A DNA stretch of 16,977 nucleotides from Proteobacteria bacterium UBA6908 (GTDB lineage: Bacteria; Pseudomonadota; Gammaproteobacteria; Acidiferrobacterales; UBA6901). The notes under the pieces were generated by a model. That model did no database searches, was not told the DNA's origin, and saw nothing but the letters and a program-made list of their open reading frames with translations. Position 1 is the stretch's first letter. Each line of letters starts with the position of its first letter. The stretch covers positions 2,295 to 19,271 of the forward strand of contig DKBE01000060.1 in assembly GCA_002451085.1 (NCBI GenBank), given 5' to 3'. Positions 1 through 9,128 of the stretch are shown here, one piece after another. The position numbers and the translations under genes were made by a program.

Positions 1-3000
1 TCGTCAGCCGGTGTGCCGTGAACCACCTGCAATCCTTCTTCCACCAGCCACAGGCCCGGCACGTCCAGAATCAGCACTACGCTGCCATCGCCGAGAATGG
101 TGGCACCGGCCAGGCCTTCAATTCCGGCCAGCTGCGCGCCGAGCGGCTTGATCACAATTTCGCGGGTGCCAGCCAGGCCGTCCACCTGGATCGCCACCTG
201 ACGTCCGCCACTGCGGGCCAGCAGCACCGGAACCTTCCTGTTGCTGGCCGGCTGCGGATTGATGCCCAGCCGCACCGCCAGATTCATAAATGGATACACC
301 TGATCCTGCCAGTTGAGCAGCGGTTTGGTGCCCACGTGAATGCTCTTCAGGTCCTCAAGCGGTACTTCGAGAATATTGACCACGGCCGAGATGGGGATGG
401 CGAACATTTGCTCCCCGGCGCGCAGCATCAGCGCTTGCGCAATCGACAGGGTCAACGGCAGGCGGATGATAAAGGTCGTGCCCTGGCCACGGCGCGTGTC
501 GACGGTAATGGTACCGCCCAGCTGCTTGACCTCGCTATGCACCACATCCATGCCGACACCGCGACCCGACAGCTGCGTGACGGCAGCCGCCGTCGAGAAT
601 CCCGGCATGAGAATGAACTGAATGAGTTCGTCGTCGGCGAGATTGGCGTTCGCCTTGAGGACGCCGCGCTCGATGGCCTTGCGGCGGATCGCGGCAGTAT
701 CCAGACCAGCGCCGTCGTCAGCGAAGCGGATCACGACTTCGCTCCCTTCGTGGCTGGCCGTCAGCGTGATGCGACCGTTGGCGGGTTTGCCGGCCTTGCG
801 GCGCACGGCCTCGGACTCAATGCCGTGGTCGATGGCATTGCGGATCATATGTTCCATGGGACCGATCATGCGCTCAAGCACGTTGCGGTCGACTTCCACA
901 TCTCCGCCCACGATCTCCAGATCAACCCGTTTTCCGACTTCGCGTGACGTCTGGCGCACGATGTGGCGAAGGCGTGCGCCCTGGGTAGCCATGGCGATCA
1001 TGCGGGTGCGCATCAGGCCTTCCTGCAGATCGGTGTTGATGCGCGCCTGTTGTGTCAGCACGCCTTCGGCCTGGCTCGCGTAGTTTTCCAGGTTGCCGCG
1101 GATGGTGAACAGGTCGTGCAGCGATTCCGCCAGGCTGCGTGACAGGGTCTGCAGGCGCGAAAAGCGGTCGAACTCGAGCGGGTCGAACTCGTCACCGGCG
1201 CGTGAGGCCTCGGCCTGGGCGCGTGCCAACATCTGCGATTCCGACTGGATCTCGAGTTCGCGAATCTGGTCGCGGAAGCGGGTGACGTTACGGTTCAATT
1301 CAGCCAGGTTTTCGCGCAAACCGAAAATCTGCTGCTCCATGCGGGCACGGGCGATGGATACTTCACCGGCGGAATTCACCAGTTCATTAAGCAGCGCAGT
1401 GCGTACACGGATCTGCCCGCGCCGGTCAGCGGTCGGAATCGACTCGGGTACGGCATCGGCCACTTCGTCGTTCTCGTGGCGACGCTCGATGTGCGGGGTC
1501 AGGTCTTCGGCCGGAAGTTCGCTGACCGGTGGCAAAGATTCTGACGACGCGGCCGGCACCGGGTTGCTCACCCGCTCCGGCTCCGACCTGCGCGCAACCG
1601 ATGTGTGTTCCGGAGTGACTGGGGTTGCGGGTGCTTTCGCGCTGGATGGTGTCGACACCGGCTCCATGCCAAGATGCTGGAGCACCTTGTTGGTGACCGA
1701 CGTATACGCCTGCACCGGCTGCTGGTTGCGCATCTGATCGACCATGGCAACCAGGGCGTCGTGCACTTCGTCCATGAGATCAAGCATCTCGCTGTCCGCG
1801 TTCACTCGACCGATTTCGATTTCACCCAGCAGGCTTTCGGTGTGGTGACCAAGGTTACCCATGGTCATGGCACCGGACATACGCGCGCCACCCTTGAGGG
1901 TATGCAGCTGGCGTTTGAGCTCGCCAACGGCCTGCCGGTTCGAACGGTCATTACGCCAGTTGGTCAACGATTCCTCGATAGCGCCCAGAATGTCTACGGC
2001 CTCTTCGAGGAAAATCTCGGTGAGTTCGGGGTCCAGCTGTTCCTGAACCGTCTCGACAGTGACGACCGGCGCCGCCGGGGCGACCGTCCGGGTCGCGGCT
2101 GGTGCGGTGGGTGCTGCCGGGGCCGGGGCATGACTGACGCTCGCCGCGCTGGATTCCGGTGCACTTGCCTGACTCTGCAACTGCCGCGCTTCCTGGGCCA
2201 CCGCTGTCAGTTCTTGCTGAGCGGCGTGTGCGCTGCTCTCGCCGCGATTCAGCATATCGATTAGATCGTCAACCGCTGCGGTCAGACGCGAGAACATCGC
2301 GTAGACGTCTTCGTTGAGCGGTTGCTCACGTTCCTTGAGCACGTGCAGCAGTTTTTCGGTCTCGGCACCGGCCTCAGCCATGGATTTGAGGCCGACCGCG
2401 CGGGCGCTGCCGTGCAGTGTGTGCACGGCCCGCGCCAGGCTGGCCGGCACCTGGCTGCTCAACCCGCTCGTCCGGCAAGTTTCGATTTCCGTACGGACAT
2501 TCGCAACGTGCCCGCGCGTCTCACTGGTGAATATCTGCAACAGCATGGGATCAAGCGTCGGCAGTGATTCAGCAGAAGCGTCGCTGTACGCGTGTACTGT
2601 CACGGCTGGTGTTGGGACCACACCAACCTCGGGTTCGTCGTTCATGGTCACCGGCAGATCGACGGGCATTTCGACGCTGCGCCCCTCCGCCAATGCATCG
2701 GCCACGGCACGCAGGGCGATCACATCCACCTGCGGGGCCGGACCCCCTTCAAGCTGACCGACCATGTCCGGCAATACGTCGCGCGCCTTGTAGAGCAGCT
2801 CGAACATCGGCTCGGAGACTTCAATCTTGCCTTCGCGCACCCGGTTGAGCATGTTCTCGATCGCCCAGGCGAATTCGGAAATGTCGGCGGCTCCGACCAT
2901 CCGGCCACTGCCCTTGAGCGTGTGAAAAGCGCGACGCAGATCGAGTAACACGTCGCGATTGGACGGATCGGCATGCCAGTCGGGCAAGGTCTTGTTGATG

Positions 3001-5225
3001 AGCGCGATCATCTCGCGCGCGTCTTCAATGAAGATCAGGATGATGTCATCGTCCACGTCCAGCGCCGGGGCCGCCGGGCGCACCGGGGCCGCCTTGGGTG
3101 CGACCGGTGTGGCCGAGACAGAGGCCGGCGCGGCGATGACCGCCGGCGCAACAGTTTCGGCCTTGTCCCTGGATGAGGCGCGGGGCGCGCTGCGGGCCAG
3201 CCCCTGGGACCGCAGGGTTCCACGCGCCATTTGCGACAGTGCCTCATGCGACTGGCGTAGCGTTGCCTCGATCTCATCCGAGACTTCGCCGCTTTCCACC
3301 ATGTCGAGCAGGCTGATCATCTGTTCACCGAGCTTGCCGATCCGGTCGTGTTTCTGGGTAGCAGCCAGCCACACCAGATCGCGCAGATCCTGCTGCAACA
3401 CCGCCAGGGCCGTTCGGTCACCGTGATCGGCCAGCCAGGCAGTTAATGACTGTTCGATACCGTCAAACAATGTATCGGGGTCGCCGCTGTGCGGGCGCTT
3501 GCCGGTCAGGGCCACACTCAGGTCGTGCCGGGCGTTGATCAGCAGTGTTTCCAGATTCGGACGATCACGCTCCAGGCCTTCGATGTACGCGCCGATAGAA
3601 CCGACCGCCACCGCCAACGCGTCGAGGATCGCGCTGTCGGCTGCCAGTCGTTGTTCGTGCAGATCCTGCACATATTGATTAGTCGTCACCACCAGTTCGG
3701 CGGCATGGTCCTGCCCAAGGATCTGCAAGGCGCCCTGAATCTGGCTCAGCGAAGCCGGCACCGGCTCGAGCACAGCGACGTTACCCGGATCGGCTGCAAA
3801 GGTTTCGAGGACTTCTTCGATCTTGCCGAGGTTGACCCGTACCTCGCCGCCCACGGCCGCTACCAACTGACGGAATTCGGAATCGGTGAGCGACGCATCG
3901 CTGATTTCGATCCCCGACATGTCATCCCCGGCTCCCGCCCGGAGCTGGCGGAGATTGGAGATCGTGTCCTCGACCTGCTGTTTCCAGTCAGCGCCCAGCT
4001 TCTGAATATTGCGGGTTGTGTTCTCGAGCAGCAGCATGGCACCGGCCATGGGCATGGCGAGATGCTCTCCCCGCTCCAGTTCGCCACGTTGCAACTGCTG
4101 ACTCAGTCCGGCGAGTTCGTCGATCAGCGCCTTCAGCACGTCCACGCCGAGCATTTCCAGTGTGCCGGACATCTGGTGGAGATGGGTGATGAGCGGCTCG
4201 AGAGTCGCCGCATCGCCCTGCTCGAAATAGGTTGAGATCAGGTCCTGGGCCTGTCCGATTTCCTTACCGAGTGCCTCGGCTACGGATTGCATGGCCTCTG
4301 GAGTCGGCATGCCATATTCACCGCCGACACTGCCTGGCATGAGCTGTTCCAGGGCGAAGGCCCGCTTGATCTCGGCGGTCTTGCCAACGGCGGCATGTGC
4401 CTGGCCCAACTCGAACAACATGGACTTCATCAGCCATTCCGAACTGCTGCGCAACACGCTGCGCTCACTGCGGATGGCGATCTTTTTCAGCTGCTGCTCA
4501 AGACGGGCGAGCAGCTTTTTCCGATCGTTGTTGAGCGGGACGGCACCGCAGGCTAATGCATCGAGATAACCGCCGGACACCCAGAACATTTGCTCGACCA
4601 ACGGCAACGGTGCCTTGGTCTGCAGCCCCTCGATCATGGTGGCCAGCTCATCGAGGTAACGGCGTGTGCCAGTGTCACGCAGCCAATTGAGCAGCGTGGC
4701 CTGGAATGCCGGACGCATGCGCTTGACCTCAGCCGCATACTCGGCCTCGTCCGACTTGACGGCGCCTTCGCGCTTCGGCGGCCGCACATCGAGATCCGGC
4801 TGAAACAGATCAAATTCGTTGAGCGGCTCGACCTCGTGCAGGCCGCGCAATTCATTGAGCAGTGGCAGAAACTTGAGCGGGGCATCCGGCTGGCCGAACT
4901 GCAATCGCGCCAGGTAATCCGGCAGGGTAAGAATGCCACGAATCAGCGCCTCGGTGACTGCCGACGAAGGCTGGACCGATCCGTTGAGCACCGCTTCGGC
5001 CAGCGCTTCGATTTCGCGCGCCAGCATCGCGGCGCCGTCGAGCTCGACCATCTGCAGGGTGCCGAGCACCTGGTGCAGGTAAGTTGAGCAGTGGCGCAGC
5101 TTCGATTCGTCAGCGGTGTTTTCGGAATAGGATTCGAGCGCGAGACGCGCCTGCTTGAGCGTTTCGTCGATCTCGGTTTTGACCCAACCGAGGGTGCTCG
5201 AATCTACTTTGCTTTGCGTGCTCAT
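1..5225 (-). CDS. chpA: ChpA (PilL-type) multi-phosphotransfer CheA-like kinase, partial at the left edge
   Basis: This is the central histidine kinase of the Pil-Chp system, which phosphorylates PilG and PilH to control type IV pilus activity. An open frame of 1741 codons runs from the ATG at 5225 to the window edge with no stop seen. Three canonical Hpt domains carry HTLKGSGRMVGA (H768), HTLHGSARAVG (H935) and HTLKGGARMSGA (H1108). Degenerate Hpt-like modules lie upstream: LHQVLGTL (H51), LHQMSGTL (H350) and LSQIQGAL, where a serine (S494) takes the histidine position. Ala/Pro-rich linkers separate the modules. The CheA ATPase follows, with an N box HMIRNAIDHG (about 1459-1468), DDGAGLD (about 1502) and GRGVGMDVV (about 1554). 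A CheW-like domain ending with GATILGDGSVVLILD comes last. P. aeruginosa ChpA also has a C-terminal receiver domain, which would lie outside the window. The first ATG is used because the protein is collinear from there, although the ribosome binding site is weak. It is the last visible gene of the pilG operon. Confidence 0.95.
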   Translation of the reverse strand, partial: MSTQSKVDSSTLGWVKTEIDETLKQARLALESYSENTADESKLRHCSTYLHQVLGTLQMVELDGAAMLAREIEALAEAVLNGSVQPSSAVTEALIRGILTLPDYLARLQFGQPDAPLKFLPLLNELRGLHEVEPLNEFDLFQPDLDVRPPKREGAVKSDEAEYAAEVKRMRPAFQATLLNWLRDTGTRRYLDELATMIEGLQTKAPLPLVEQMFWVSGGYLDALACGAVPLNNDRKKLLARLEQQLKKIAIRSERSVLRSSSEWLMKSMLFELGQAHAAVGKTAEIKRAFALEQLMPGSVGGEYGMPTPEAMQSVAEALGKEIGQAQDLISTYFEQGDAATLEPLITHLHQMSGTLEMLGVDVLKALIDELAGLSQQLQRGELERGEHLAMPMAGAMLLLENTTRNIQKLGADWKQQVEDTISNLRQLRAGAGDDMSGIEISDASLTDSEFRQLVAAVGGEVRVNLGKIEEVLETFAADPGNVAVLEPVPASLSQIQGALQILGQDHAAELVVTTNQYVQDLHEQRLAADSAILDALAVAVGSIGAYIEGLERDRPNLETLLINARHDLSVALTGKRPHSGDPDTLFDGIEQSLTAWLADHGDRTALAVLQQDLRDLVWLAATQKHDRIGKLGEQMISLLDMVESGEVSDEIEATLRQSHEALSQMARGTLRSQGLARSAPRASSRDKAETVAPAVIAAPASVSATPVAPKAAPVRPAAPALDVDDDIILIFIEDAREMIALINKTLPDWHADPSNRDVLLDLRRAFHTLKGSGRMVGAADISEFAWAIENMLNRVREGKIEVSEPMFELLYKARDVLPDMVGQLEGGPAPQVDVIALRAVADALAEGRSVEMPVDLPVTMNDEPEVGVVPTPAVTVHAYSDASAESLPTLDPMLLQIFTSETRGHVANVRTEIETCRTSGLSSQVPASLARAVHTLHGSARAVGLKSMAEAGAETEKLLHVLKEREQPLNEDVYAMFSRLTAAVDDLIDMLNRGESSAHAAQQELTAVAQEARQLQSQASAPESSAASVSHAPAPAAPTAPAATRTVAPAAPVVTVETVQEQLDPELTEIFLEEAVDILGAIEESLTNWRNDRSNRQAVGELKRQLHTLKGGARMSGAMTMGNLGHHTESLLGEIEIGRVNADSEMLDLMDEVHDALVAMVDQMRNQQPVQAYTSVTNKVLQHLGMEPVSTPSSAKAPATPVTPEHTSVARRSEPERVSNPVPAASSESLPPVSELPAEDLTPHIERRHENDEVADAVPESIPTADRRGQIRVRTALLNELVNSAGEVSIARARMEQQIFGLRENLAELNRNVTRFRDQIRELEIQSESQMLARAQAEASRAGDEFDPLEFDRFSRLQTLSRSLAESLHDLFTIRGNLENYASQAEGVLTQQARINTDLQEGLMRTRMIAMATQGARLRHIVRQTSREVGKRVDLEIVGGDVEVDRNVLERMIGPMEHMIRNAIDHGIESEAVRRKAGKPANGRITLTASHEGSEVVIRFADDGAGLDTAAIRRKAIERGVLKANANLADDELIQFILMPGFSTAAAVTQLSGRGVGMDVVHSEVKQLGGTITVDTRRGQGTTFIIRLPLTLSIAQALMLRAGEQMFAIPISAVVNILEVPLEDLKSIHVGTKPLLNWQDQVYPFMNLAVRLGINPQPASNRKVPVLLARSGGRQVAIQVDGLAGTREIVIKPLGAQLAGIEGLAGATILGDGSVVLILDVPGLWLVEEGLQVVHGTPAD

Positions 5226-5230
5226 AATTC

Positions 5231-5301
5231 AGGGACGAGGCTCGAGATACAAGGGGACGAGGGTCGGCATCGGTTTTTTCGGTCCTTGCCCCTCGTCCCT
5301 C
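5231..5301. repeat. GGGACGAGG repeats (two direct, one inverted) in the pilJ-chpA spacer
   Basis: The 89-bp spacer between pilJ and chpA holds GGGACGAGG at 5232-5240, GGGACGAGGG at 5254-5263, and its inverse CCCTCGTCCC at 5290-5299. The last two can form a 10-bp perfect stem around a 26-nt loop that includes a run of six T. In the minus-strand mRNA the hairpin would sit shortly upstream of the chpA start, which lacks a strong Shine-Dalgarno sequence. The element could be a dispersed intergenic repeat or a cis element tuning chpA expression. The sequence alone does not decide between these. Confidence 0.6.
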
Positions 5302-5314
5302 GCACCTGAAGAAG

Positions 5315-7420
5315 TTAAGCCGCCGGCAGCTTGAAGCCAGCCACCGATGCCTGCAGTTCGCGCGCGAGTTCGGACAGCTTGCCGATCGACTCGGCCGTCT
5401 GGCGCGTACCGGTAGACGTCAGGGTGGTGGCTTCCTGGATCTGGCCCATGTTCTGGGACACCACCGTGGCATTCTCGGACTGCTGGTGTGCGGAATGGGC
5501 AATTTTCACGATCAGTTCCGAGAGTGTCTCGGATACCGATTCGATCTCGCCCAGCGCCTGACCGGCGGCGTCCGCCAGTCGCGTACCTTCCACCACACCG
5601 CGGGTCGTCTGTTCCATGGCGGTGACGGCCTCGTTGGTATCGGCCTGAATGGTCTTCACCAGATCGGCGATCTGCTTGGTCGCTTCACCGGAACGTTCTG
5701 CCAGACGCTGCACTTCGTCCGCGACCACCGCGAAGCCGCGGCCCGCTTCACCGGCCATGGCCGCCTGGATTGCCGCATTCAGCGACAGGATGTTGGTCTG
5801 CTCGGCAATGTCGTTGATGAGCTCCACGATTTCACCGATCTGCTGGGACGATTCACCGAGGCGCTTGATTCGCTTCGCGGTCTCCTGAATCTGTTCGCGC
5901 ATTTCATCCATGCCCTTGATGGTGTTTTGCACCGCCTCGGAACCGCGTTTGGCGGTGGCCACCGAACCCTGCGCCACTTCTGCGGAACGTCCGGCGGTGC
6001 TCGACATGTCGTCCATCTGCTTGGACATTTCGCGCATGCGCTCGGTCGTCTGGGTAATTTGCGTGGCCTGACGGGTAGCCGCCTGGGTCAATTCGTTGGC
6101 CGTCTGCCGGGAGCGCTCCGATGCCACGGCCACCTGCTGCGCCGCCGCCTTGATGCGCGTGACCAGGTTGCGCATTTCCTTGACGGCGAAGTTGATCGAG
6201 TCCGCGATCGCGCCCGTGATCTGCTCGGTCACCTCCGGTTGGATGGTTAGGTCACCGTCAGCGAGGCTGCCCATTTCATCGAGCAGCTTCAGAATTGCGT
6301 CCTGCGTCTGGCGGTTCTGTTCGGCCGACTCGCGCGCACGCGAGCGCTGGTCGTTGTACAGCTTCCAGGCCACGACGAACAGGAAGATGGCGGCCAGCAC
6401 AGCCATCACCACCGTCAGATACTTCATGGCCTGACGCTGTTCATTCAGGGCGGTATAGGCATCGACGAGCTTGCGCGAATCATCCAGCAGCGGATCCGAC
6501 TGTTCGAACACCAACTGTGATGCGCGTTGCGATACGAACAGTTCGGCGGCGATGGCCAGAATACCTTCGACGTGGCCGTTGAGTTCATTGAAGATTTCGT
6601 TGGCCTCGTCGAGCTTGCCGCGCACGCTTGGCGGTACGGTCGAGCGCAGTCGGATACTGGTTTCCTTGAACAGCTTCGAGTCCTTGCCGAACTGGGCCGC
6701 GGCCACGGCCGCTTCAGCGCCACCCTGGGCAAACAGGTTGACGTCCTTGGCGATACGTTGCGAGAGCATGCCCTGGCGGCTCGCCAGGTAGAGCTGATCG
6801 GCCTTCATTCCGGCGGCGGCGGCGGCTTCGACCACCTCGTCCGACAGTGCCAGCAACAGCGGTGCGCTCTGGTTAATACCGACAACTCGGTCACGCATCG
6901 TGATCATGGCCTTTTCCTGACCGAGAATCTGGTCGACGCTGGACTTCATCGTCTTCCATTTGCCGGTGACCGTTTCCAGTGCGGCCTTGACTTCGGGCGG
7001 GCTGGGCTCGATGTTGAGCTTGGCATTACCGCGCGTCAGGTTGTTGACGATGTCGTCGAAGCTGTCGCGTGATTTCTTGAGTGTTGGGAAGGCGCCTTCC
7101 TGACCGTACACCGCTTCGCGCGCGTCCTTGGCGATACGTTGCGAGAGCATCAGCAGCTGCGAGGATTGCTCGATGTACTTGGTGTCGCGTTCCGCCTGGG
7201 CGGCATCGCGGGTCACCAGGAAGTACAGGGCCAGCATCGACAGCACCAGCCCGAGCAGCAGCACCGGCAGGCCGGTGACGATCTTGAGCAGATCCTTGTT
7301 GATGACGAATTTCGGCTGCTTGTCTTGCAGCTCGATGTAACCTTCGCCCAAATCGATATCAGCTTCACCGGCCAGAGCGGCCGATGCTTTCCGTTTTTTC
7401 AGAAATCCCAGAATTGCCAT
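5315..7420 (-). CDS. pilJ: PilJ, methyl-accepting chemotaxis receptor of the Pil-Chp system
   Basis: This inner-membrane receptor signals through PilI to ChpA to control twitching and surface responses. The protein has 701 residues. A cytoplasmic N-terminal stretch rich in basic residues precedes TM1 (about 45-69). The periplasmic region (about 70-333) holds two copies of a PilJ-type motif, [10 protein letters not shown] at about 91-100 and [10 protein letters not shown] at about 218-227. TM2 is at about 334-353, followed by a HAMP-like segment and a long coiled-coil MCP signalling domain. The hairpin tip includes [20 protein letters not shown] (about 539-558) and [18 protein letters not shown] chose the ATG at 7420 rather than the in-frame GTG at 7429, because GAGG stands 8 nt before the ATG and overlaps the GTG. 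Length is close to P. aeruginosa PilJ (about 680). It lies 77 bp after pilI, with no pilK between it and chpA. Confidence 0.95.
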   Translation of the reverse strand: MAILGFLKKRKASAALAGEADIDLGEGYIELQDKQPKFVINKDLLKIVTGLPVLLLGLVLSMLALYFLVTRDAAQAERDTKYIEQSSQLLMLSQRIAKDAREAVYGQEGAFPTLKKSRDSFDDIVNNLTRGNAKLNIEPSPPEVKAALETVTGKWKTMKSSVDQILGQEKAMITMRDRVVGINQSAPLLLALSDEVVEAAAAAGMKADQLYLASRQGMLSQRIAKDVNLFAQGGAEAAVAAAQFGKDSKLFKETSIRLRSTVPPSVRGKLDEANEIFNELNGHVEGILAIAAELFVSQRASQLVFEQSDPLLDDSRKLVDAYTALNEQRQAMKYLTVVMAVLAAIFLFVVAWKLYNDQRSRARESAEQNRQTQDAILKLLDEMGSLADGDLTIQPEVTEQITGAIADSINFAVKEMRNLVTRIKAAAQQVAVASERSRQTANELTQAATRQATQITQTTERMREMSKQMDDMSSTAGRSAEVAQGSVATAKRGSEAVQNTIKGMDEMREQIQETAKRIKRLGESSQQIGEIVELINDIAEQTNILSLNAAIQAAMAGEAGRGFAVVADEVQRLAERSGEATKQIADLVKTIQADTNEAVTAMEQTTRGVVEGTRLADAAGQALGEIESVSETLSELIVKIAHSAHQQSENATVVSQNMGQIQEATTLTSTGTRQTAESIGKLSELARELQASVAGFKLPAA

Positions 7421-7497
7421 GGACTGCACCTCATGTTACCTGCGTTTGTGCTTCGATTCCCGTTCCGTTCACCGGTGTTTCACCGTGACATGGCCAC

Positions 7498-8040
7498 CTA
7501 GGCGGCCACGTGCCGAAAAGTTTCGCTCTCGGCCAGCGACTGCATGTCAAACACCCCCCACAACACATTCTCCCTTAGGTACGCTCCGGTCACGTGTACC
7601 ATGGCCGGGTCGTCCAGACCGGAAATGTCCCGCTTCTCCTGCTCCATATCGAAATGGCGCAGGCCGACGACTTCATTCACCAGCAATGCCGTGCTGACGC
7701 CAGGAATATTCAGCACCAGCAGGCGTGCGCGCTCATCGAGGCGCACCGGATTCTTTCCAAAGTACTGCGGCAAATCGACAATCGTCACCAGTGTGCCGCG
7801 CACATTCGCCACACCCTTCAGCCAGGACTTGGTGCCCGGCACCATCGTGTAGGCCGGACACGGCAGCACTTCCGAGACATGATCCAGCGGTGTCACCAGC
7901 TGCAGATCGGCCACGCGGAACCCGAGCCCGGACCACAGCGGTGCCGCCTGCACCTGCTCCGGCAAACCCGGGGCGGTGCGTCGGCTGTGCTCCTGCATGC
8001 GCTGCAGGAGCTCAAGGGGATCGAGATGCGGGGCCACCAT
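7498..8040 (-). CDS. pilI: PilI, CheW-like adaptor
   Basis: This 180-residue cytoplasmic adaptor couples the PilJ receptor to the ChpA kinase. A short N-terminal extension (about 1-37) precedes a CheW-like beta-barrel domain to about residue 170. Recognisable segments are WLKGVANVRGTLVTIVDLPQ and the later LLVNEVVGLRHF, both typical of CheW/PilI proteins. Its ATG follows the pilH TGA by a single base, so translation of the two is probably coupled. The only ribosome-binding signal is a weak purine stretch inside the end of pilH. Length matches P. aeruginosa PilI (178). Confidence 0.93.
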   Translation of the reverse strand: MVAPHLDPLELLQRMQEHSRRTAPGLPEQVQAAPLWSGLGFRVADLQLVTPLDHVSEVLPCPAYTMVPGTKSWLKGVANVRGTLVTIVDLPQYFGKNPVRLDERARLLVLNIPGVSTALLVNEVVGLRHFDMEQEKRDISGLDDPAMVHVTGAYLRENVLWGVFDMQSLAESETFRHVAA

Positions 8041-8041
8041 G

Positions 8042-8407
8042 TCAGAGCGCCTTGATCTTCTCCATCAACACTTTTTCCGTCACCGGCTTGACGATGTAAT
8101 CCTTGGCACCCTGCCGCAGACCCCAGGCCTTGTCGGTTTCCTGACCCTTGGTGGTGCAGATGATCACCGGGATATTCGCCGTCACCGGGTCGCGGGTGAT
8201 GGCGCGGGTCGCTTCGAATCCGCTCATGCCGGGCATGACCACGTCCATGAGAATCAGGTCGGGTTTTTCGGCCTTGGATTTGCTGAGCGCCTCTTCACCG
8301 GTGGTGGCGACAGAAACCGAAAAACCGTTCTTCGAGAGAATCTCCCGTATCACATGGACCTCGGTGGGCGAGTCATCCACGATCATCACATTCTTGATAT
8401 TGGCCAT
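8042..8407 (-). CDS. pilH: PilH, CheY-like response regulator
   Basis: This 121-residue stand-alone receiver domain is phosphorylated by ChpA and in P. aeruginosa opposes or modulates PilG output on pilus dynamics. All receiver residues are present: the acidic pair D11-D12 (MIVDDSPTEV), phospho-acceptor D55 (LILMDVVMPGMSG), the T85/T86 pair in ICTTKGQETDKAWGLRQGA, and K107 in DYIVKP. The TTKGQETDKAW stretch is characteristic of PilH rather than PilG. The ATG at 8407 has AAGGGG 9 nt upstream. It follows pilG by 81 bp and nearly touches pilI. Confidence 0.93.
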   Translation of the reverse strand: MANIKNVMIVDDSPTEVHVIREILSKNGFSVSVATTGEEALSKSKAEKPDLILMDVVMPGMSGFEATRAITRDPVTANIPVIICTTKGQETDKAWGLRQGAKDYIVKPVTEKVLMEKIKAL

Positions 8408-8488
8408 TCCTGCTTACCCCTTCTTTGTAAGATGTTCTTCCTGCACCGGCATCACGACTGCCCCGGCTCGCTGATCACGAGCACCCCG

Positions 8489-8854
8489 TCAGTGCACATA
8501 CTTGGTAATCACGTCGATCAGCTCTTCCTGTGTAAACGGCTTGTTAATATGCTCCTCGGAACCGGCGATTCGGCCACGCGCCCGGTCAAACAGTCCATCC
8601 TTGCTCGACAACATGATGACCGGCGTGTCCTTGAACTTTTTATTGTTCTTGATGAGCTGACAGGTCTGGTAACCATCCAGTCTGGGCATCATGATGTCGA
8701 CGAAAATGATGTCCGGACGGTTATCCGTGATCAGGGACATCGCTTCAAAACCATCCGATGCTGTCAGCACGTCGTATCCCGCCTTCTTGAGCAATGCCTC
8801 CGCTGTACGGCGGATGGTATTGCTGTCGTCAATGACCATTACCTTGATACTCAC
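8489..8854 (-). CDS. pilG: PilG, CheY-like response regulator, first gene of the Pil-Chp operon
   Basis: This receiver-only regulator is phosphorylated by ChpA and in P. aeruginosa promotes pilus extension and surface signalling. With the GTG at 8854 the protein has 121 residues and begins MSIKVMVIDDS. The acidic pair is D9-D10, the phospho-acceptor is D53 (IIFVDIMMPRLDGYQTC), S83-S84 lie in VIMLSSKDGLFD, and the conserved lysine is K105 (NKPF). The run MMPRLDGYQTCQLIKNN is diagnostic of PilG. An in-frame GTG at 8866 would add four residues but has no visible ribosome binding site. The 8854 start has GGGGTGGA just upstream. The start remains uncertain, as both candidates are GTG. It is divergent from gshA, with a long structured leader. 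Confidence 0.92.
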   Translation of the reverse strand: MSIKVMVIDDSNTIRRTAEALLKKAGYDVLTASDGFEAMSLITDNRPDIIFVDIMMPRLDGYQTCQLIKNNKKFKDTPVIMLSSKDGLFDRARGRIAGSEEHINKPFTQEELIDVITKYVH

Positions 8855-9000
8855 ACTCCACCCCACGAGGTACGGCTGGGTCTCAATTTGTTTTTCATGG
8901 TTACCGATGCACGCCCGCCGATCTGGGGCCCACCGGAAGCGCTTCTAAAGGTATTTTCTGCAATTCCGGTCCTAGGATAATGATTTACTAGCATAAACCA

Positions 9001-9019
9001 TTAGCAAAATCCATGCTAA
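9001..9019. promoter_or_regulatory. TTAGCA-N7-TGCTAA inverted repeat within an AT-rich motif cluster
   Basis: A perfect 6-bp inverted repeat with a 7-bp spacer lies in the AT-rich part of the pilG leader. Nearby on the minus strand, GGATTTTGCTA and GGTTTATGCTA recur with a 13-nt period, so three TGCTA/TAGCA boxes stand close together. The spacing resembles a small operator, or the upstream part of a weak sigma-70 promoter (TTGCTA with a loose -10 downstream). Evidence is sequence symmetry only. Confidence 0.3.
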
Positions 9020-9021
9020 AC

Positions 9022-9047
9022 AGGGCATTTATGGATATCAGTGCCCT
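9022..9047 (-). other. Leader hairpin AGGGCA/TGCCCT with an alternative partner
   Basis: In the minus-strand pilG leader, AGGGCA (complement of 9042-9047) can pair with TGCCCT (complement of 9022-9027) across a 14-nt loop. The same GGGC can instead pair with the GCCC just upstream (complement of 9052-9055) across 5 nt. The two pairings exclude each other. The lower stem is followed by GTTT only, so terminator strength is doubtful. Whether this is regulatory is inference. Confidence 0.3.
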
Positions 9048-9128
9048 TTACGGGCCTTCCTACCTCCGTCGACGGCCCAACCAGTGAGCCACCCTCGGAT
9101 CGAGTAAAGCACGGACAGTGAGAAAGAT

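Noticed and set aside
18..947. Plus-strand open frame of 309 codons
   Set aside because: It is antisense to the CheA ATPase/CheW part of chpA, has no family resemblance, and is explained by GC-rich codon structure.
5486..6250. Plus-strand open frame of 254 codons
   Set aside because: It is antisense to the MCP signalling domain of pilJ; its low-complexity His/Gly/Arg/Leu-rich translation is typical of a shadow frame.
7473..7485. CGGTG-TTT-CACCG hairpin between pilI and pilJ
   Set aside because: Only a 5-bp stem with no U-tract, inside an operon; such stems are expected by chance in GC-rich DNA.
8466..8482. GCTCG/CGAGC stem between pilG and pilH
   Set aside because: A 5-bp stem with a 7-nt loop and no terminator tail; not distinguishable from chance.
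8855..9118. c-di-GMP (GEMM) riboswitch in the pilG leader
   Set aside because: I looked for the conserved GEMM core elements by eye and did not find them; a covariance search was not possible here.
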